The notes below the pieces were generated by a model, which did no database searches, had not been told where the DNA came from, and saw only the letters and a program-made list of their open reading frames with translations. From assembly GCA_947854175.1 (NCBI GenBank), contig CANTYJ010000001.1, positions 1 to 64,000 of the forward strand: a stretch of 64,000 nucleotides of DNA, read 5' to 3'. This DNA comes from an uncultured Turicimonas sp. (GTDB taxonomy: Bacteria > Pseudomonadota > Gammaproteobacteria > Burkholderiales > Burkholderiaceae_F). Positions 27,369 to 36,511 of the stretch are shown here, piece after piece (positions within the stretch are counted from its first letter, which is position 1; each line of letters starts with the position of its first letter). The position numbers and the translations under genes were made by a program.

Positions 27369-27631
27369 GTCATACTCCGTCATTAGAAAGGATCACAACA
27401 GCATTAGAACCTTTGTTCCCCATTGAATTAAGGTTTTCTAATCAATTTTTACCCGGAAATCCTCAACCGGTTTCTGGTTTGTATCACCTCTTTGTTATTT
27501 CAAGAAGGTTTGAAGGCTTGCCTAAAATTGAAAGACACAGATTAGTTTTTGAATACTTAAAACCGTTTATCGGTCATGGAATTCACAATATTAATATGAC
27601 ACTCCTTGCACCAAGTGAGTCACGTCATTAA
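27365..27631 (+). CDS. BolA family protein
   Basis: FVISRRFEGLPKIERHRLVFEYLKPFIGHGIHNINMTLLAPSE. Confidence 0.9.
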   Translation: MSHTPSLERITTALEPLFPIELRFSNQFLPGNPQPVSGLYHLFVISRRFEGLPKIERHRLVFEYLKPFIGHGIHNINMTLLAPSESRH

Positions 27632-27649
27632 TTTTATTTAAAGGATCTT

Positions 27650-28441
27650 TTGATGAAGAAAACTATGCTTGCATTGGCCTTGGTTTCTTTAGGAACAGTT
27701 GCTAATGCTCAAACGGCTTTTTCTGTAAACGGTCAGACAATTTCTGCAAATGCTCAGAAAAATATCATGACTCAGTTAGAAGCCAGAGGTGTTTCTGACA
27801 AGAAACAACAGGAAAACATGGCCCGCGCCCTTTTGATTGAACAGACAGTCATCAGCCAGGAAGCGCGTAAGCAAAAAATTGATCAGTTACCAGCTGTGAA
27901 AGAAGAGTTGGCTGCTCTCAAACACAGGGTTTACGTCAATGAACTTCTTAAAAAGAATGTCCTTGATAAAAAGCCTACAGATAAAGAAATCAACGCCTTA
28001 TATGAGAGAGCCAAAGACAATTATGATCCTCACGAGGTAAAAATCAGTCATATCCTTGTTAAGGATGAATCCGAAGCACGAGATTTAATTAAACAAATCC
28101 AGGGCGGTGCTGATTTTGCAAAATTAGCTAAGGAGAAGAGCTTGGATCAAGCCACAGCAAAAAACGGTGGTGGCCTTCCAATGGTCAATGTTCGTCAATT
28201 GCAGCTTCCCGGCCTGGCAGAAGCCGCTGTTTCTTTAAATAAAGGTCAACTCCTTGCCATTCCATTTAAAGGAACAAGTGGTTATCATGTTGTCAGACTT
28301 GATGACAAAAAGGAAGTTCCTTTCCCGTCTGAAGCCGATTTAAAGGATCAACTGGTTAATATCTGGAAACAGGAACAGTCAGTTAAATATTTGAGAGAGT
28401 TAGTCCAGAAGGCTAAGATTAGTACTGCTAAAGGAAAATAA
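27650..28441 (+). CDS. Parvulin-type peptidylprolyl isomerase, periplasmic
   Basis: HEVKISHILVKDESEARDLIKQIQGGADFAKLAKEKSLD...GGGLPMV. Confidence 0.93.
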   Translation: MMKKTMLALALVSLGTVANAQTAFSVNGQTISANAQKNIMTQLEARGVSDKKQQENMARALLIEQTVISQEARKQKIDQLPAVKEELAALKHRVYVNELLKKNVLDKKPTDKEINALYERAKDNYDPHEVKISHILVKDESEARDLIKQIQGGADFAKLAKEKSLDQATAKNGGGLPMVNVRQLQLPGLAEAAVSLNKGQLLAIPFKGTSGYHVVRLDDKKEVPFPSEADLKDQLVNIWKQEQSVKYLRELVQKAKISTAKGK

Positions 28442-28457
28442 TTTTCTGAATCCAAAT

Positions 28458-28484
28458 AAAAATCCGCCTTCGTAGCGGATTTTT
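28458..28484 (+). terminator. Intrinsic terminator
   Basis: AAAAATCCGC-cttcgta-GCGGATTTTT. Confidence 0.8.
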
Positions 28485-28486
28485 AT

Positions 28487-28837
28487 TTACCCTTCAATGG
28501 CTTTTATCAATTTTTCGTATTCTTCTTTAATATCAGGCTGAATTCGATAACCTTCTTCCCATTGCTCTTTTTTAAAGAAATTATCCTGTGTTAAGAGCAA
28601 CTCGTAAAGCCTCATCATCCCTAGAGTTCCACTAATGCCCTTAAGAGTATGGGAGTATCGATGGCAAAGTTCGGTATTTTTTTCCTTAATTGCTATCTCT
28701 AAGTCAGCAAATGTACTATCCGAACAAAACTTATTCAAAAACTTCTCGTACATAGGCTCGATGCCCATAAAACTGTTCAGCCCTTTCTTAATATCGATTC
28801 CGGCGTCAGACAGTTTGGCTTTTTTTAATTCGTCCAT
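28487..28837 (-). CDS. Hpt domain phosphotransfer protein
   Basis: CHRYSHTLKGISGTLGMMRLYEL (H-x-LKG) pattern. Confidence 0.8.
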   Translation of the reverse strand: MDELKKAKLSDAGIDIKKGLNSFMGIEPMYEKFLNKFCSDSTFADLEIAIKEKNTELCHRYSHTLKGISGTLGMMRLYELLLTQDNFFKKEQWEEGYRIQPDIKEEYEKLIKAIEG

Positions 28838-28843
28838 GTTCTT

Positions 28844-29914
28844 CTATTTTATGATGGGATAAAGCCCTTTTATTTCATCAGATAAAGCTTTTACAGCATT
28901 GATAACCTTCGGATTAAACTCTCCGAACTCACCACTTTCAATTCTTTTCATTGTTTCCTCAAATGCCGTTCCAGAACCGGTTTCAGAATTTTCCATGATG
29001 TCATCAAGCTTCATTGCAAAAGTAACAGCCTGAGCCCATAGAGGGATCTGATCCTGCTTTAACCCTGACGGAAGTCCTTTTCCATCCCACTGTTCATATT
29101 GATATAAAGCAATGTCCCGGGTGTATCCGACAAGTTTAGAATCCTCCGAGTTATTAATGTAGTTTAGAAATTCAACCGCTCTATTGTTTCGTCCGAGCAA
29201 TACTTCCTGTTCTTCCATAGTAGGGTGCAAAAGCGGACGTTCCAGAGCAGGATCTTGGGCTAACACCCCCAATCTTCTCAAAGAAATAGCATTCATAATG
29301 TCTTTAATATCGTCTTCTTTGAGTTCTTTGCCTAATTCTGTTTGCGTAAGAAGAAGTCTGGAAACTGCTTTAATTCTTGAGGCATAGCTTTCTGTTTCTG
29401 CTCTCTTCGGAGAAAAGAGCGCGTCCATCAGTAACTTAAGACCGCTGCTAAATCTTTCAACTTTTGCATTTTCAATTTCAAGCAATCTTTTTAAGGCATC
29501 TCTAGTCTTAAAAAGCTCTATGAATGCTTCTACGCGTTTCAAGACTATGAATGCAGAAATCGGGCGTTGAATAAAATCAACCACACCTAGTTCATAGGCT
29601 CTCGATGCCAAAGAATCTTCTTCTTCGGAGGTGATTAGGAAGATGGGAATATTATTCAGGAGCTTTTCTCTTTTAATAATCTCCAATAATTTAATTCCGT
29701 CCATTTCCGGCATTAAATAATCGACAAGCATCGCAGAATAGCGATTATCCGGATTACGGATTAAGTCGAGTGCTTCTGTTCCATTGGAGGCTACAACAAC
29801 CGAATATTCGGAGAAAATAATAGAAAGAATTTCTCGGTTTAGTTCATTATCATCAACGATAAGAATAGGAAACTTCTTTTCAAGTTCTTCCTTAGCCCGA
29901 AGAATTTCATCCAT
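28844..29914 (-). CDS. Response regulator with degenerate HD-GYP-like output domain
   Basis: REC: ILIVDDNELNREIL...LVDYLMPEMDG; C-terminus YEQWDGKGLPSGLKQDQIPLWAQAVTFAMKLD. Confidence 0.8.
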   Translation of the reverse strand: MDEILRAKEELEKKFPILIVDDNELNREILSIIFSEYSVVVASNGTEALDLIRNPDNRYSAMLVDYLMPEMDGIKLLEIIKREKLLNNIPIFLITSEEEDSLASRAYELGVVDFIQRPISAFIVLKRVEAFIELFKTRDALKRLLEIENAKVERFSSGLKLLMDALFSPKRAETESYASRIKAVSRLLLTQTELGKELKEDDIKDIMNAISLRRLGVLAQDPALERPLLHPTMEEQEVLLGRNNRAVEFLNYINNSEDSKLVGYTRDIALYQYEQWDGKGLPSGLKQDQIPLWAQAVTFAMKLDDIMENSETGSGTAFEETMKRIESGEFGEFNPKVINAVKALSDEIKGLYPIIK

Positions 29915-30046
29915 CTTCCCCTCCTTGAGACTTTAGTTTTTTAAAAGCAAGAAAAAACATCCAAAGCATTTAACATGCGACAGATATTTTTCATTCTAAC
30001 AAGCTAATTTGTAAATAAGCAAATAATTTTCTTTGTTATTTTTCTC

Positions 30047-30619
30047 TCATGAATCACTTTCTGAAGAACTAAAACGACGATCCAGACTACATGGTTCAAT
30101 TTTTAAGAACGGATCAGACGAAGCTATCAGCTTACCAAGGACTGAATATTTGTAAGCTAAGTATTCAGCATGTTCAGCTTCAGTTTTACAGCCTTCCTGT
30201 TTAGCTGCCACCGCTTCGAACCATTGTTTGTCAAAAATTTTTGGAGAAAGCGTGTAAGCAAAACATTTATTGCGGTAACCAATTTCAAAATACATGTAGC
30301 CACCGGCCGGCGATGGGGGTGCATAAGCCGGCGCTTTGTCCGGATCTAAAATGTATCTGCCTCTGGTGACAGCTCTTGTCACTAACTCAATACCGTCAAC
30401 CACATCTGATCCCGGAAAAGATGACAAAACATATATTTCGTTCCTCATCGGAGGTTCATGAGGAGATAAATCTGAAAATGCACGCGACAAAAGTTTCATA
30501 GTCAGGCCGCTTGCGATTAAGCCTCTCGGCCCTGAATATCTCATTAAATCTTCTAACTGAAAAACCAAAAAGCCTTCAGGTTCTCTAACACTGACATAGT
30601 TTTTCATCTGAAAATACAT
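30047..30619 (-). CDS. Hypothetical protein next to substrate-binding protein
   Basis: 190-aa ORF, 8 bp from upstream ORF; no family recognised. Confidence 0.6.
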   Translation of the reverse strand: MYFQMKNYVSVREPEGFLVFQLEDLMRYSGPRGLIASGLTMKLLSRAFSDLSPHEPPMRNEIYVLSSFPGSDVVDGIELVTRAVTRGRYILDPDKAPAYAPPSPAGGYMYFEIGYRNKCFAYTLSPKIFDKQWFEAVAAKQEGCKTEAEHAEYLAYKYSVLGKLIASSDPFLKIEPCSLDRRFSSSESDS

Positions 30620-30627
30620 AGTTACGG

Positions 30628-31572
30628 CTACTCCTTTGCTAACGGTAAAACCAATTCACCTATTGGTACTGTCCGACCGATAAATCCATAATTTTTTAGA
30701 AACCGCTGAGTTAACTCTAACTGTTTAATATCTCCGGTCGACAGTTTCTGATAATAGCCGTACTTCTTAGCCAAATTCTCTGCCTGTTCGATCGGAATAC
30801 CCAATTCGTGAGCTCCCTGCTCTATTGTGTCTTTGGGATTATTTTTGATTAGCTCAAAAGCTTTTTCCTGGACGTCCACAATTTTTCTGACAGCTTCAGG
30901 ATATTTTTCAGCGAATTCCTTTTTAACTACCAAACCCAGGTTAACTCCTGTGAAATTCTTGGCATTCGCTACTTCTTTAGCTCCGTTCTGCTTTGCCTTT
31001 TCCAGCAACGCTCCTGCCAACAACGCACAATCTATTTTTTCCGTCAAAAGAGCGGAAAGGGCCGCATTTTGTGTCATATGAATAAACTTTGGCTCAACTT
31101 TTTGTTCTTTTTTTGAGTTCATATAGTCGGCAAAAAGTTGGTGAAGTGCTGTCCCTTTGGGTCCTCCGACAACAGTATCATTTGAGTCTTTCGGTGTTTT
31201 TCCTTTTGTGCACACAAGCGCAAATAATTCTGACGGCCGGGCAACCCCGGAAACAATTTGGATTTTATTGCCATTTGTATTAGCCAACAGCAAAGAAGAA
31301 AAGTTCATTGCCGTTGCTACTTGCGCACTGTTGGATGCGAGGGCTTGTGCCTGTCTGGCACCACTGCCCATCTCAATCCAGTTAATTTTGACCCCGTCCT
31401 TTTCAAATTCTTTTTCCAGCATCTTATTTTTCTTCATAAGAATTCCCTGGAGATTAAAAGGATTTTTAACATAAAGAACATCTATTTGTCGGGGCAGTTC
31501 AGCACTTGCCTTCGCTTGGAAAATACAGATGACAGCGAACGCCGTCAATAATAAAGTTAGGAGTTTTTTCAT
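30628..31572 (-). CDS. NitT/TauT-type (SsuA/NMT1-like) periplasmic substrate-binding protein
   Basis: Signal peptide; IDVLYVKNPFNLQGILMKKNKMLEKEF...NSAQVATAMNFSS fold pattern. Confidence 0.85.
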   Translation of the reverse strand: MKKLLTLLLTAFAVICIFQAKASAELPRQIDVLYVKNPFNLQGILMKKNKMLEKEFEKDGVKINWIEMGSGARQAQALASNSAQVATAMNFSSLLLANTNGNKIQIVSGVARPSELFALVCTKGKTPKDSNDTVVGGPKGTALHQLFADYMNSKKEQKVEPKFIHMTQNAALSALLTEKIDCALLAGALLEKAKQNGAKEVANAKNFTGVNLGLVVKKEFAEKYPEAVRKIVDVQEKAFELIKNNPKDTIEQGAHELGIPIEQAENLAKKYGYYQKLSTGDIKQLELTQRFLKNYGFIGRTVPIGELVLPLAKE

Positions 31573-31584
31573 AGTCTTTGAATT

Positions 31585-32868
31585 TTAAGCAACTTGAGGG
31601 ATATCGGCCAGACACGTAGTATAGGCAGGGCTTAAACGGTAACGAGCCATTCTCCACTGCTCCTCCGAGAGTTTACTGCCGGCATAACAAAGGCAATACT
31701 TACCGAAACGCCGGTTAATTGCATCGACTGCATCAGATAACTTTTGTCTGTCTTTTCTCTGTTCTTCTTCAAACAAATCCATCGGTACAGACTTCATTGG
31801 CACCACTTCGGAAGCATAAACTCCGGCTCGTTTAAACAAATAACCGGGGCGAAAGTACGTATGAAGTAAATCACAAGCCGCCTCTATGATGCTTTTCGAA
31901 TCATTGGTCGCAAAGTTTAGTCCTTTTGCGGGGTAGATATGGTATTGGAGATCATGCTCTCTAAAAGGATTGGTGTTAAGAATAATGCCAATGACATGAG
32001 CTGCTGTTTTTTCTTTTCTTAACGTTCTGGCAGTTTCTTCTGCATGAAAAATGATTGCGCCTTCCAGTTCTTCTTCCGTCGAAATCAACTGATTAAAGCT
32101 TCGGCTTCTTACGACCTGTTTCCTTTGTGCCCTGACCTCTTCCAAAGGTAAACAGCTTTCTCCTCTCAGTTCCAGTACTGTTTGTGCCAAAACAAGGCTA
32201 AACTGCTTTCTTATCCAATCGGGCGGAGTTACTGTCAGATCCCAGGCGGTATAAATACCAAACGAATTAAGTCTTGTCTTTAAACGTCTTCCGACTCCCC
32301 AAATTTCATCGACCGGCTGGCACATTAGAGCTTTTTGTCTTCTGTCTGCTGATAGTTCAAACCAGTTGCACACACCGTTTAAGGAAGGAAACTTTTTTGC
32401 AAGATGGTTGCAATACTTGGCCAATGTTTTTGTCGGAGCAATTCCCACACAAGTCGGAATGCCAACCCATTGGAGTACACGCTCTTTAATATTAGTCCCT
32501 AATGTTGTTAACTGCTCCGGAGTGGTGCTCAAGCCTGACATATCTGCAAATGCTTCGTCAATACTATATTGCTCTACTGCCGGAACTAAGCTGGCAATCG
32601 CAGAGATCATCCGCCCGGACAGGTCTCCGTAAAGCTCATAATTACTGGAAAAAGCCACTACTCCGTTTTTCTTGCAGAAGTCTTCAATTTCGAAAAAGGG
32701 TTGGCACATTTTGATCCCAAGTTTTTTAGCCTCAGCACTTCGCGCAACAACACAACCGTCGTTGTTACTGAGTACAACCACAGGAGTATGTGCAAGGTCA
32801 GGGCGAAAAACCTTTTCACAAGAGGCAAAAAAAGAATTTCCGTCAATTAAGGCAAAAACCGGATCCAT
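31585..32868 (-). CDS. umuC: DNA polymerase V catalytic subunit UmuC
   Basis: FALIDGNSFFASCEKVFRPDL...PVVVLSNNDGCVVARSAEAKKLGIKM. Confidence 0.95.
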   Translation of the reverse strand: MDPVFALIDGNSFFASCEKVFRPDLAHTPVVVLSNNDGCVVARSAEAKKLGIKMCQPFFEIEDFCKKNGVVAFSSNYELYGDLSGRMISAIASLVPAVEQYSIDEAFADMSGLSTTPEQLTTLGTNIKERVLQWVGIPTCVGIAPTKTLAKYCNHLAKKFPSLNGVCNWFELSADRRQKALMCQPVDEIWGVGRRLKTRLNSFGIYTAWDLTVTPPDWIRKQFSLVLAQTVLELRGESCLPLEEVRAQRKQVVRSRSFNQLISTEEELEGAIIFHAEETARTLRKEKTAAHVIGIILNTNPFREHDLQYHIYPAKGLNFATNDSKSIIEAACDLLHTYFRPGYLFKRAGVYASEVVPMKSVPMDLFEEEQRKDRQKLSDAVDAINRRFGKYCLCYAGSKLSEEQWRMARYRLSPAYTTCLADIPQVA

Positions 32869-32877
32869 ACAGTGAAC

Positions 32878-33516
32878 TCATGCTTTTTTGATAATGTAAG
32901 TCACCACACCGACAAAATTCCAGACATCACCTTCTTTTGGAACAATGTCTAAATAAGCGGGATTAGAGCTTTCAGGATGAAGAATAATGTTTCCGTCCCT
33001 TTTGATAAGACGTTTAACCGTGAATTCTTCGTTGATGTTGACAATTACAATATCTCCGTTGCGAGCCTGTTTAGAACGGTCGACCACCAACAAATCTCCT
33101 TGGTCAAGCCCGGCCAAATCCATGGAGTCTCCTTTTACTCTTACAAAGAAGGTCGCAGCCGGAATATCCACCATCATTTCATTCAGATCAATGCGCGCTC
33201 CAACATAACTTTCTGCCGGGGACGGAAACCCTGCCTGGACAAAACTTTCCGCTAAAGGCAGCTCCAGCTTTTCAGGATTAAGACTGGGAAACTGACAGTC
33301 AGGAGGAAGATTCTTTTTAAAGTAAACAGCCTTTTCTATTTGTTCCCGGACCCACTTGGATCCTCCGAGTTTTTTAAAGTCTTCTTTGAGGGCATCTGAA
33401 ATAATCAATGTCGTCACAAACTTCCCCGGCAATGGCTTCCGACCTGCTCCCGGTCTTGCCCCACCCTTTTCAGAAGAAGGCTCAGTTGTTTTTGATGTTT
33501 GTTCTTTCTTATTCAT
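32878..33516 (-). CDS. umuD: UmuD/LexA-type S24 peptidase with N-terminal DNA-binding-like extension
   Basis: S24 core QAGFPSPAESY...VKGDSMDLAGLDQGDLLVVDRS...EFTVKRL; N-terminus GGARPGAGRKPLPGKFVTTLIISDALKEDFKKLGGSKWVREQIEKAV; start at MNKKEQ (33516). Confidence 0.85.
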   Translation of the reverse strand: MNKKEQTSKTTEPSSEKGGARPGAGRKPLPGKFVTTLIISDALKEDFKKLGGSKWVREQIEKAVYFKKNLPPDCQFPSLNPEKLELPLAESFVQAGFPSPAESYVGARIDLNEMMVDIPAATFFVRVKGDSMDLAGLDQGDLLVVDRSKQARNGDIVIVNINEEFTVKRLIKRDGNIILHPESSNPAYLDIVPKEGDVWNFVGVVTYIIKKA

Positions 33517-33523
33517 AAAAAAA

Positions 33524-33565
33524 CCTCTTTTATTGAAAAATAACATACTTTTTCAATAAAAGAGG
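33524..33565 (-). promoter_or_regulatory. Perfect 17-bp inverted repeat upstream of umuDC
   Basis: CCTCTTTTATTGAAAAA-TAACATAC-TTTTTCAATAAAAGAGG. Confidence 0.75.
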
Positions 33566-33593
33566 ATAAAAAGAATATCTTTTTTCAAAACAA

Positions 33594-33619
33594 AACTCCC
33601 GGAACCTATTCCGGGAGTT
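33594..33619 (-). terminator. Intrinsic terminator of FMN-binding protein gene
   Basis: AACTCCCGGAA-ccta-TTCCGGGAGTT. Confidence 0.7.
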
Positions 33620-33646
33620 CATTCAGTTCAAAACTGAAAATGCTTA

Positions 33647-33973
33647 TTACTTAGCCTTTGCCAAAGCGTCGTTTACAGCAGCGATGATACCCTTAGAAGA
33701 GTTAGTAGCACCGGCAATTGTTTCTACACCGGCTGTACCGTCTTTCTTAACGATTTCAGGAATAAGGTTATCGATCGGAGCCTGAATGATCATGTCTGTT
33801 TCAGTATGTTTTACAACCTTAACATCAGCAACTTTACCGCCTTTAACTGTTACAGCAACAGTAATTTTACCGTGGTTACCGTCGCCCATACCTTCGTATG
33901 TACCGTCTTTGTATGCAGCCTGAGCAGCTGACATTAAACCAACGCTAGCCAATAAAAGGACTAATTTTTTCAT
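33647..33973 (-). CDS. Exported FMN-binding domain protein
   Basis: Signal peptide MKKLVLLLASVGLMSAAQA; YKDGTYEGMGDGNHGKITVAVTVKGGKV...VETIAGATNSSKGI. Confidence 0.88.
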   Translation of the reverse strand: MKKLVLLLASVGLMSAAQAAYKDGTYEGMGDGNHGKITVAVTVKGGKVADVKVVKHTETDMIIQAPIDNLIPEIVKKDGTAGVETIAGATNSSKGIIAAVNDALAKAK

Positions 33974-34355
33974 CGGAAAATCTCCTAAGCATTTAAAAAC
34001 TTTCTTTTCGGGAACGAGGTCCCGCACGGTGAGAATTTTAAAAGTTTTTTTAGTACGTTATGTTTTTCCGAATAGACTTTGTTCCCATTTCGTTTGAATC
34101 ATTTCAAACTATTTCTAAAAACCAATCTTTTTTACTTTAATTATCGCTCAGTTACCGACAGTCGCTCGGTGTTAACTAAAAATAGAAGCCGACAGTATCC
34201 ATTTGATTTATAACAATTAATTTAATCATTGAGATTTTTCTTTTTCGAAAAAAAGTTATTTCTTTTATGGAATACAACAGAACTGATTTCAAGGAGCTTC
34301 CAATAAGCATGAGTGAGCTTGAGAGAATATTTGAAGGATACTTGACTTGGATCAA

Positions 34356-34369
34356 GGTACTTAAGTACC
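34356..34369. promoter_or_regulatory. 14-bp perfect palindrome upstream of flavocytochrome gene
   Basis: GGTACTTAAGTACC, 57 bp before ATG 34426. Confidence 0.4.
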
Positions 34370-34425
34370 GCTCAATGAAAAAATCCAATCATTGCTTCAG
34401 CGTACGAGTTTTCCAAGGAGAAAAA

Positions 34426-35829
34426 ATGAAACATTTATTAATTGCTTCCGTCTGTTCATTAGCCTTAGCTTCTTTTGCCTTTGCAGAGGAAACCGATTTA
34501 GTTGTTGTCGGATCAGGCGGTGCAGGAATGTCTGCTGCTTTAACAGCTGCTCAAGCGGGTAAGAAAGTTGTTGTTCTTGAAAAAATGCCTATTATCGGTG
34601 GTAATACGAACCGTGCTGAAGGCGGGATGAATGCAGCCAGAACGCTTCAACAACTGGAACACAAAATCACAAATGATAGTCCGATGCTCATGTCTTTAGA
34701 CGCACAAAAAGGCGGCCACTATCTTAACAATCCGGAACTCACATTAACATTGGGAGAAAACGCAAAAGATGCAGAAGCCTGGATGCTCTCACTTGGAGCT
34801 GACTTCTGCCATAGAATGGGAAGAGGCGGCGGCCAATCAGTTGCCCGAGGCCATGGACCATGTGATGGTTCAGCTGTTGGAGCTCACATCATGAAACTCT
34901 TTTACAAAACAGCCCAGAGCATTCCGAACATTGAAATTCGTCCATCTAATAAAGTTACCGAAGTCATTGTTAAGGACGGTAAGGTTGCCGGGGTTAAAGT
35001 AGAAGGCAAAGATAAAAAAGAATACACAATTGATTCCAAAGCTGTTGTACTCGCTACAGGAGGCTTTGGTGCCAACGCTAAAATGGTTGAATCCTTACGT
35101 CCTGAATACAAAGGCTTTGCAACCACTAACCAGCCCGGTGCCTTGGGAGAAGGTATTAAGCTGGGACTCGGTGCCGGTGCAACACTTGTTGATATGAGAG
35201 AAATTCAGGCTCATCCGACAGTCGTTCCGGTCAAAGGTATATTAATTTCTGAATCCATGAGAGGCCGCGGTGCATACATGGTCAATCAGGAAGGCAAACG
35301 CTTCATAAATGAACTTCTTCCCAGAGACATCGTTGCTGCAGGGGTACTTGCCCAACCAACTAAAAAAGCATGGATCCTGATTGACAATGCACTTGTTCAA
35401 AAAAATAAACTTGCTCAAGGCTATGTTCAACAAGGTCTTGCGGTTAAAGGAAACAATGTTGAAGAACTGGCTAAAGCTATCGGAGTTCCGGCAGCAAACT
35501 TAAAAGCTACGATGACTCAGTACACAAAAGCCTATGAAACTAAAAAAGATGAAGCTTTTGGCCGTCCTGAAATGATTACACCCAACAATGTATTCCCGAT
35601 GTATGCTATTCAGATTACACCGGCCATCCATCACACCATGGGCGGGCTGAGAATTAACAAAAATTCTGAAGTTATCGGTGTAAATGCTAAACCTATCCCC
35701 GGATTATTTGCGGCTGGTGAAGTCACCGGCGGTGTCCACGGTGGAAATAGAATTGGTGGTAACGCTGTTGCAGATATTATTACTTTCGGCCGTATCGCTG
35801 GTAAAAGCGCAGCCAACTACATGAATTAA
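34426..35829 (+). CDS. Periplasmic FAD-dependent flavocytochrome c / fumarate reductase-like flavoprotein
   Basis: Signal peptide; VVVGSGGAGMSAALTAAQAGKKVVVLEKMPIIGGNTNRAEGGMNAA...GEVTGGVHGGNRIGGNAVADIITFGRIAG. Confidence 0.93.
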   Translation: MKHLLIASVCSLALASFAFAEETDLVVVGSGGAGMSAALTAAQAGKKVVVLEKMPIIGGNTNRAEGGMNAARTLQQLEHKITNDSPMLMSLDAQKGGHYLNNPELTLTLGENAKDAEAWMLSLGADFCHRMGRGGGQSVARGHGPCDGSAVGAHIMKLFYKTAQSIPNIEIRPSNKVTEVIVKDGKVAGVKVEGKDKKEYTIDSKAVVLATGGFGANAKMVESLRPEYKGFATTNQPGALGEGIKLGLGAGATLVDMREIQAHPTVVPVKGILISESMRGRGAYMVNQEGKRFINELLPRDIVAAGVLAQPTKKAWILIDNALVQKNKLAQGYVQQGLAVKGNNVEELAKAIGVPAANLKATMTQYTKAYETKKDEAFGRPEMITPNNVFPMYAIQITPAIHHTMGGLRINKNSEVIGVNAKPIPGLFAAGEVTGGVHGGNRIGGNAVADIITFGRIAGKSAANYMN

Positions 35830-35850
35830 CCCGTTAACAACTTAATCATT

Positions 35851-35883
35851 CCGCAAACGTTCCCTGGGACGTTTGCGGTTTTT
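35851..35883 (+). terminator. Intrinsic terminator
   Basis: CCGCAAACGTtCCctGGgACGTTTGCGG-TTTTT. Confidence 0.75.
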
Positions 35884-36511
35884 AGTCTTTCAAGTGAGAT
35901 AACAACGTTGCAATCTCTGCCGGTAGGTTGATTTTCAATTTTTTTGTCGCAGATAATCGATGAGCTTCAATGGTCCTTTCTGATAAGCCAAGACGTCGTC
36001 CTATCTCTTTATTGATAAGACCATTCGCAACCAGTGTGATGACCTCTTTTTCTCTCTTACTTAAAGATTCATATCTGGCCAGCTCTTCCTCAGGTGATAT
36101 CACCCAACCTCTATGATTCAAATCCCAGTTTATTGCTTTAGAAACCGCTGTTAAGAGTCGCTCCTCATCGACAGGCTTCTGAATAAAATCAGCAGCGCCC
36201 TTTTTCATTGAATCCACTGCCATGTCAATATCTCCATGACCGGTCAGAAAAATAACGGGAGTTTCGTACCCTCTTTCAATCATCATCGTGTGAAGCTGCA
36301 GACCTGTCATTTCAGGCATACTCACATCTAAAACAATGCACCCCGGAACGGACGGTGCGTCTTCGGTTAGAAATTCTTTTGCTGAACTGTAATCCTTAAC
36401 GTTCCATCCTTCCATTTCAAGAAGAACTTTCAACGCTCTGCGCATGGACGGATCGTCGTCGACAACTCGAACCAACGGCGATATTTTGTTAGTTTTCATA
36501 TGTTTTTCCAT
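35882..36511 (-). CDS. TtrR/FixJ-like response regulator
   Basis: VVDDDPSMRRALKVLLEMEGW...FLTGHGDIDMAVDSMKKGAADFIQKP; LuxR HTH LSKREKEVITLVANGLINKEIG. Confidence 0.9.
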   Translation of the reverse strand: MEKHMKTNKISPLVRVVDDDPSMRRALKVLLEMEGWNVKDYSSAKEFLTEDAPSVPGCIVLDVSMPEMTGLQLHTMMIERGYETPVIFLTGHGDIDMAVDSMKKGAADFIQKPVDEERLLTAVSKAINWDLNHRGWVISPEEELARYESLSKREKEVITLVANGLINKEIGRRLGLSERTIEAHRLSATKKLKINLPAEIATLLSHLKD

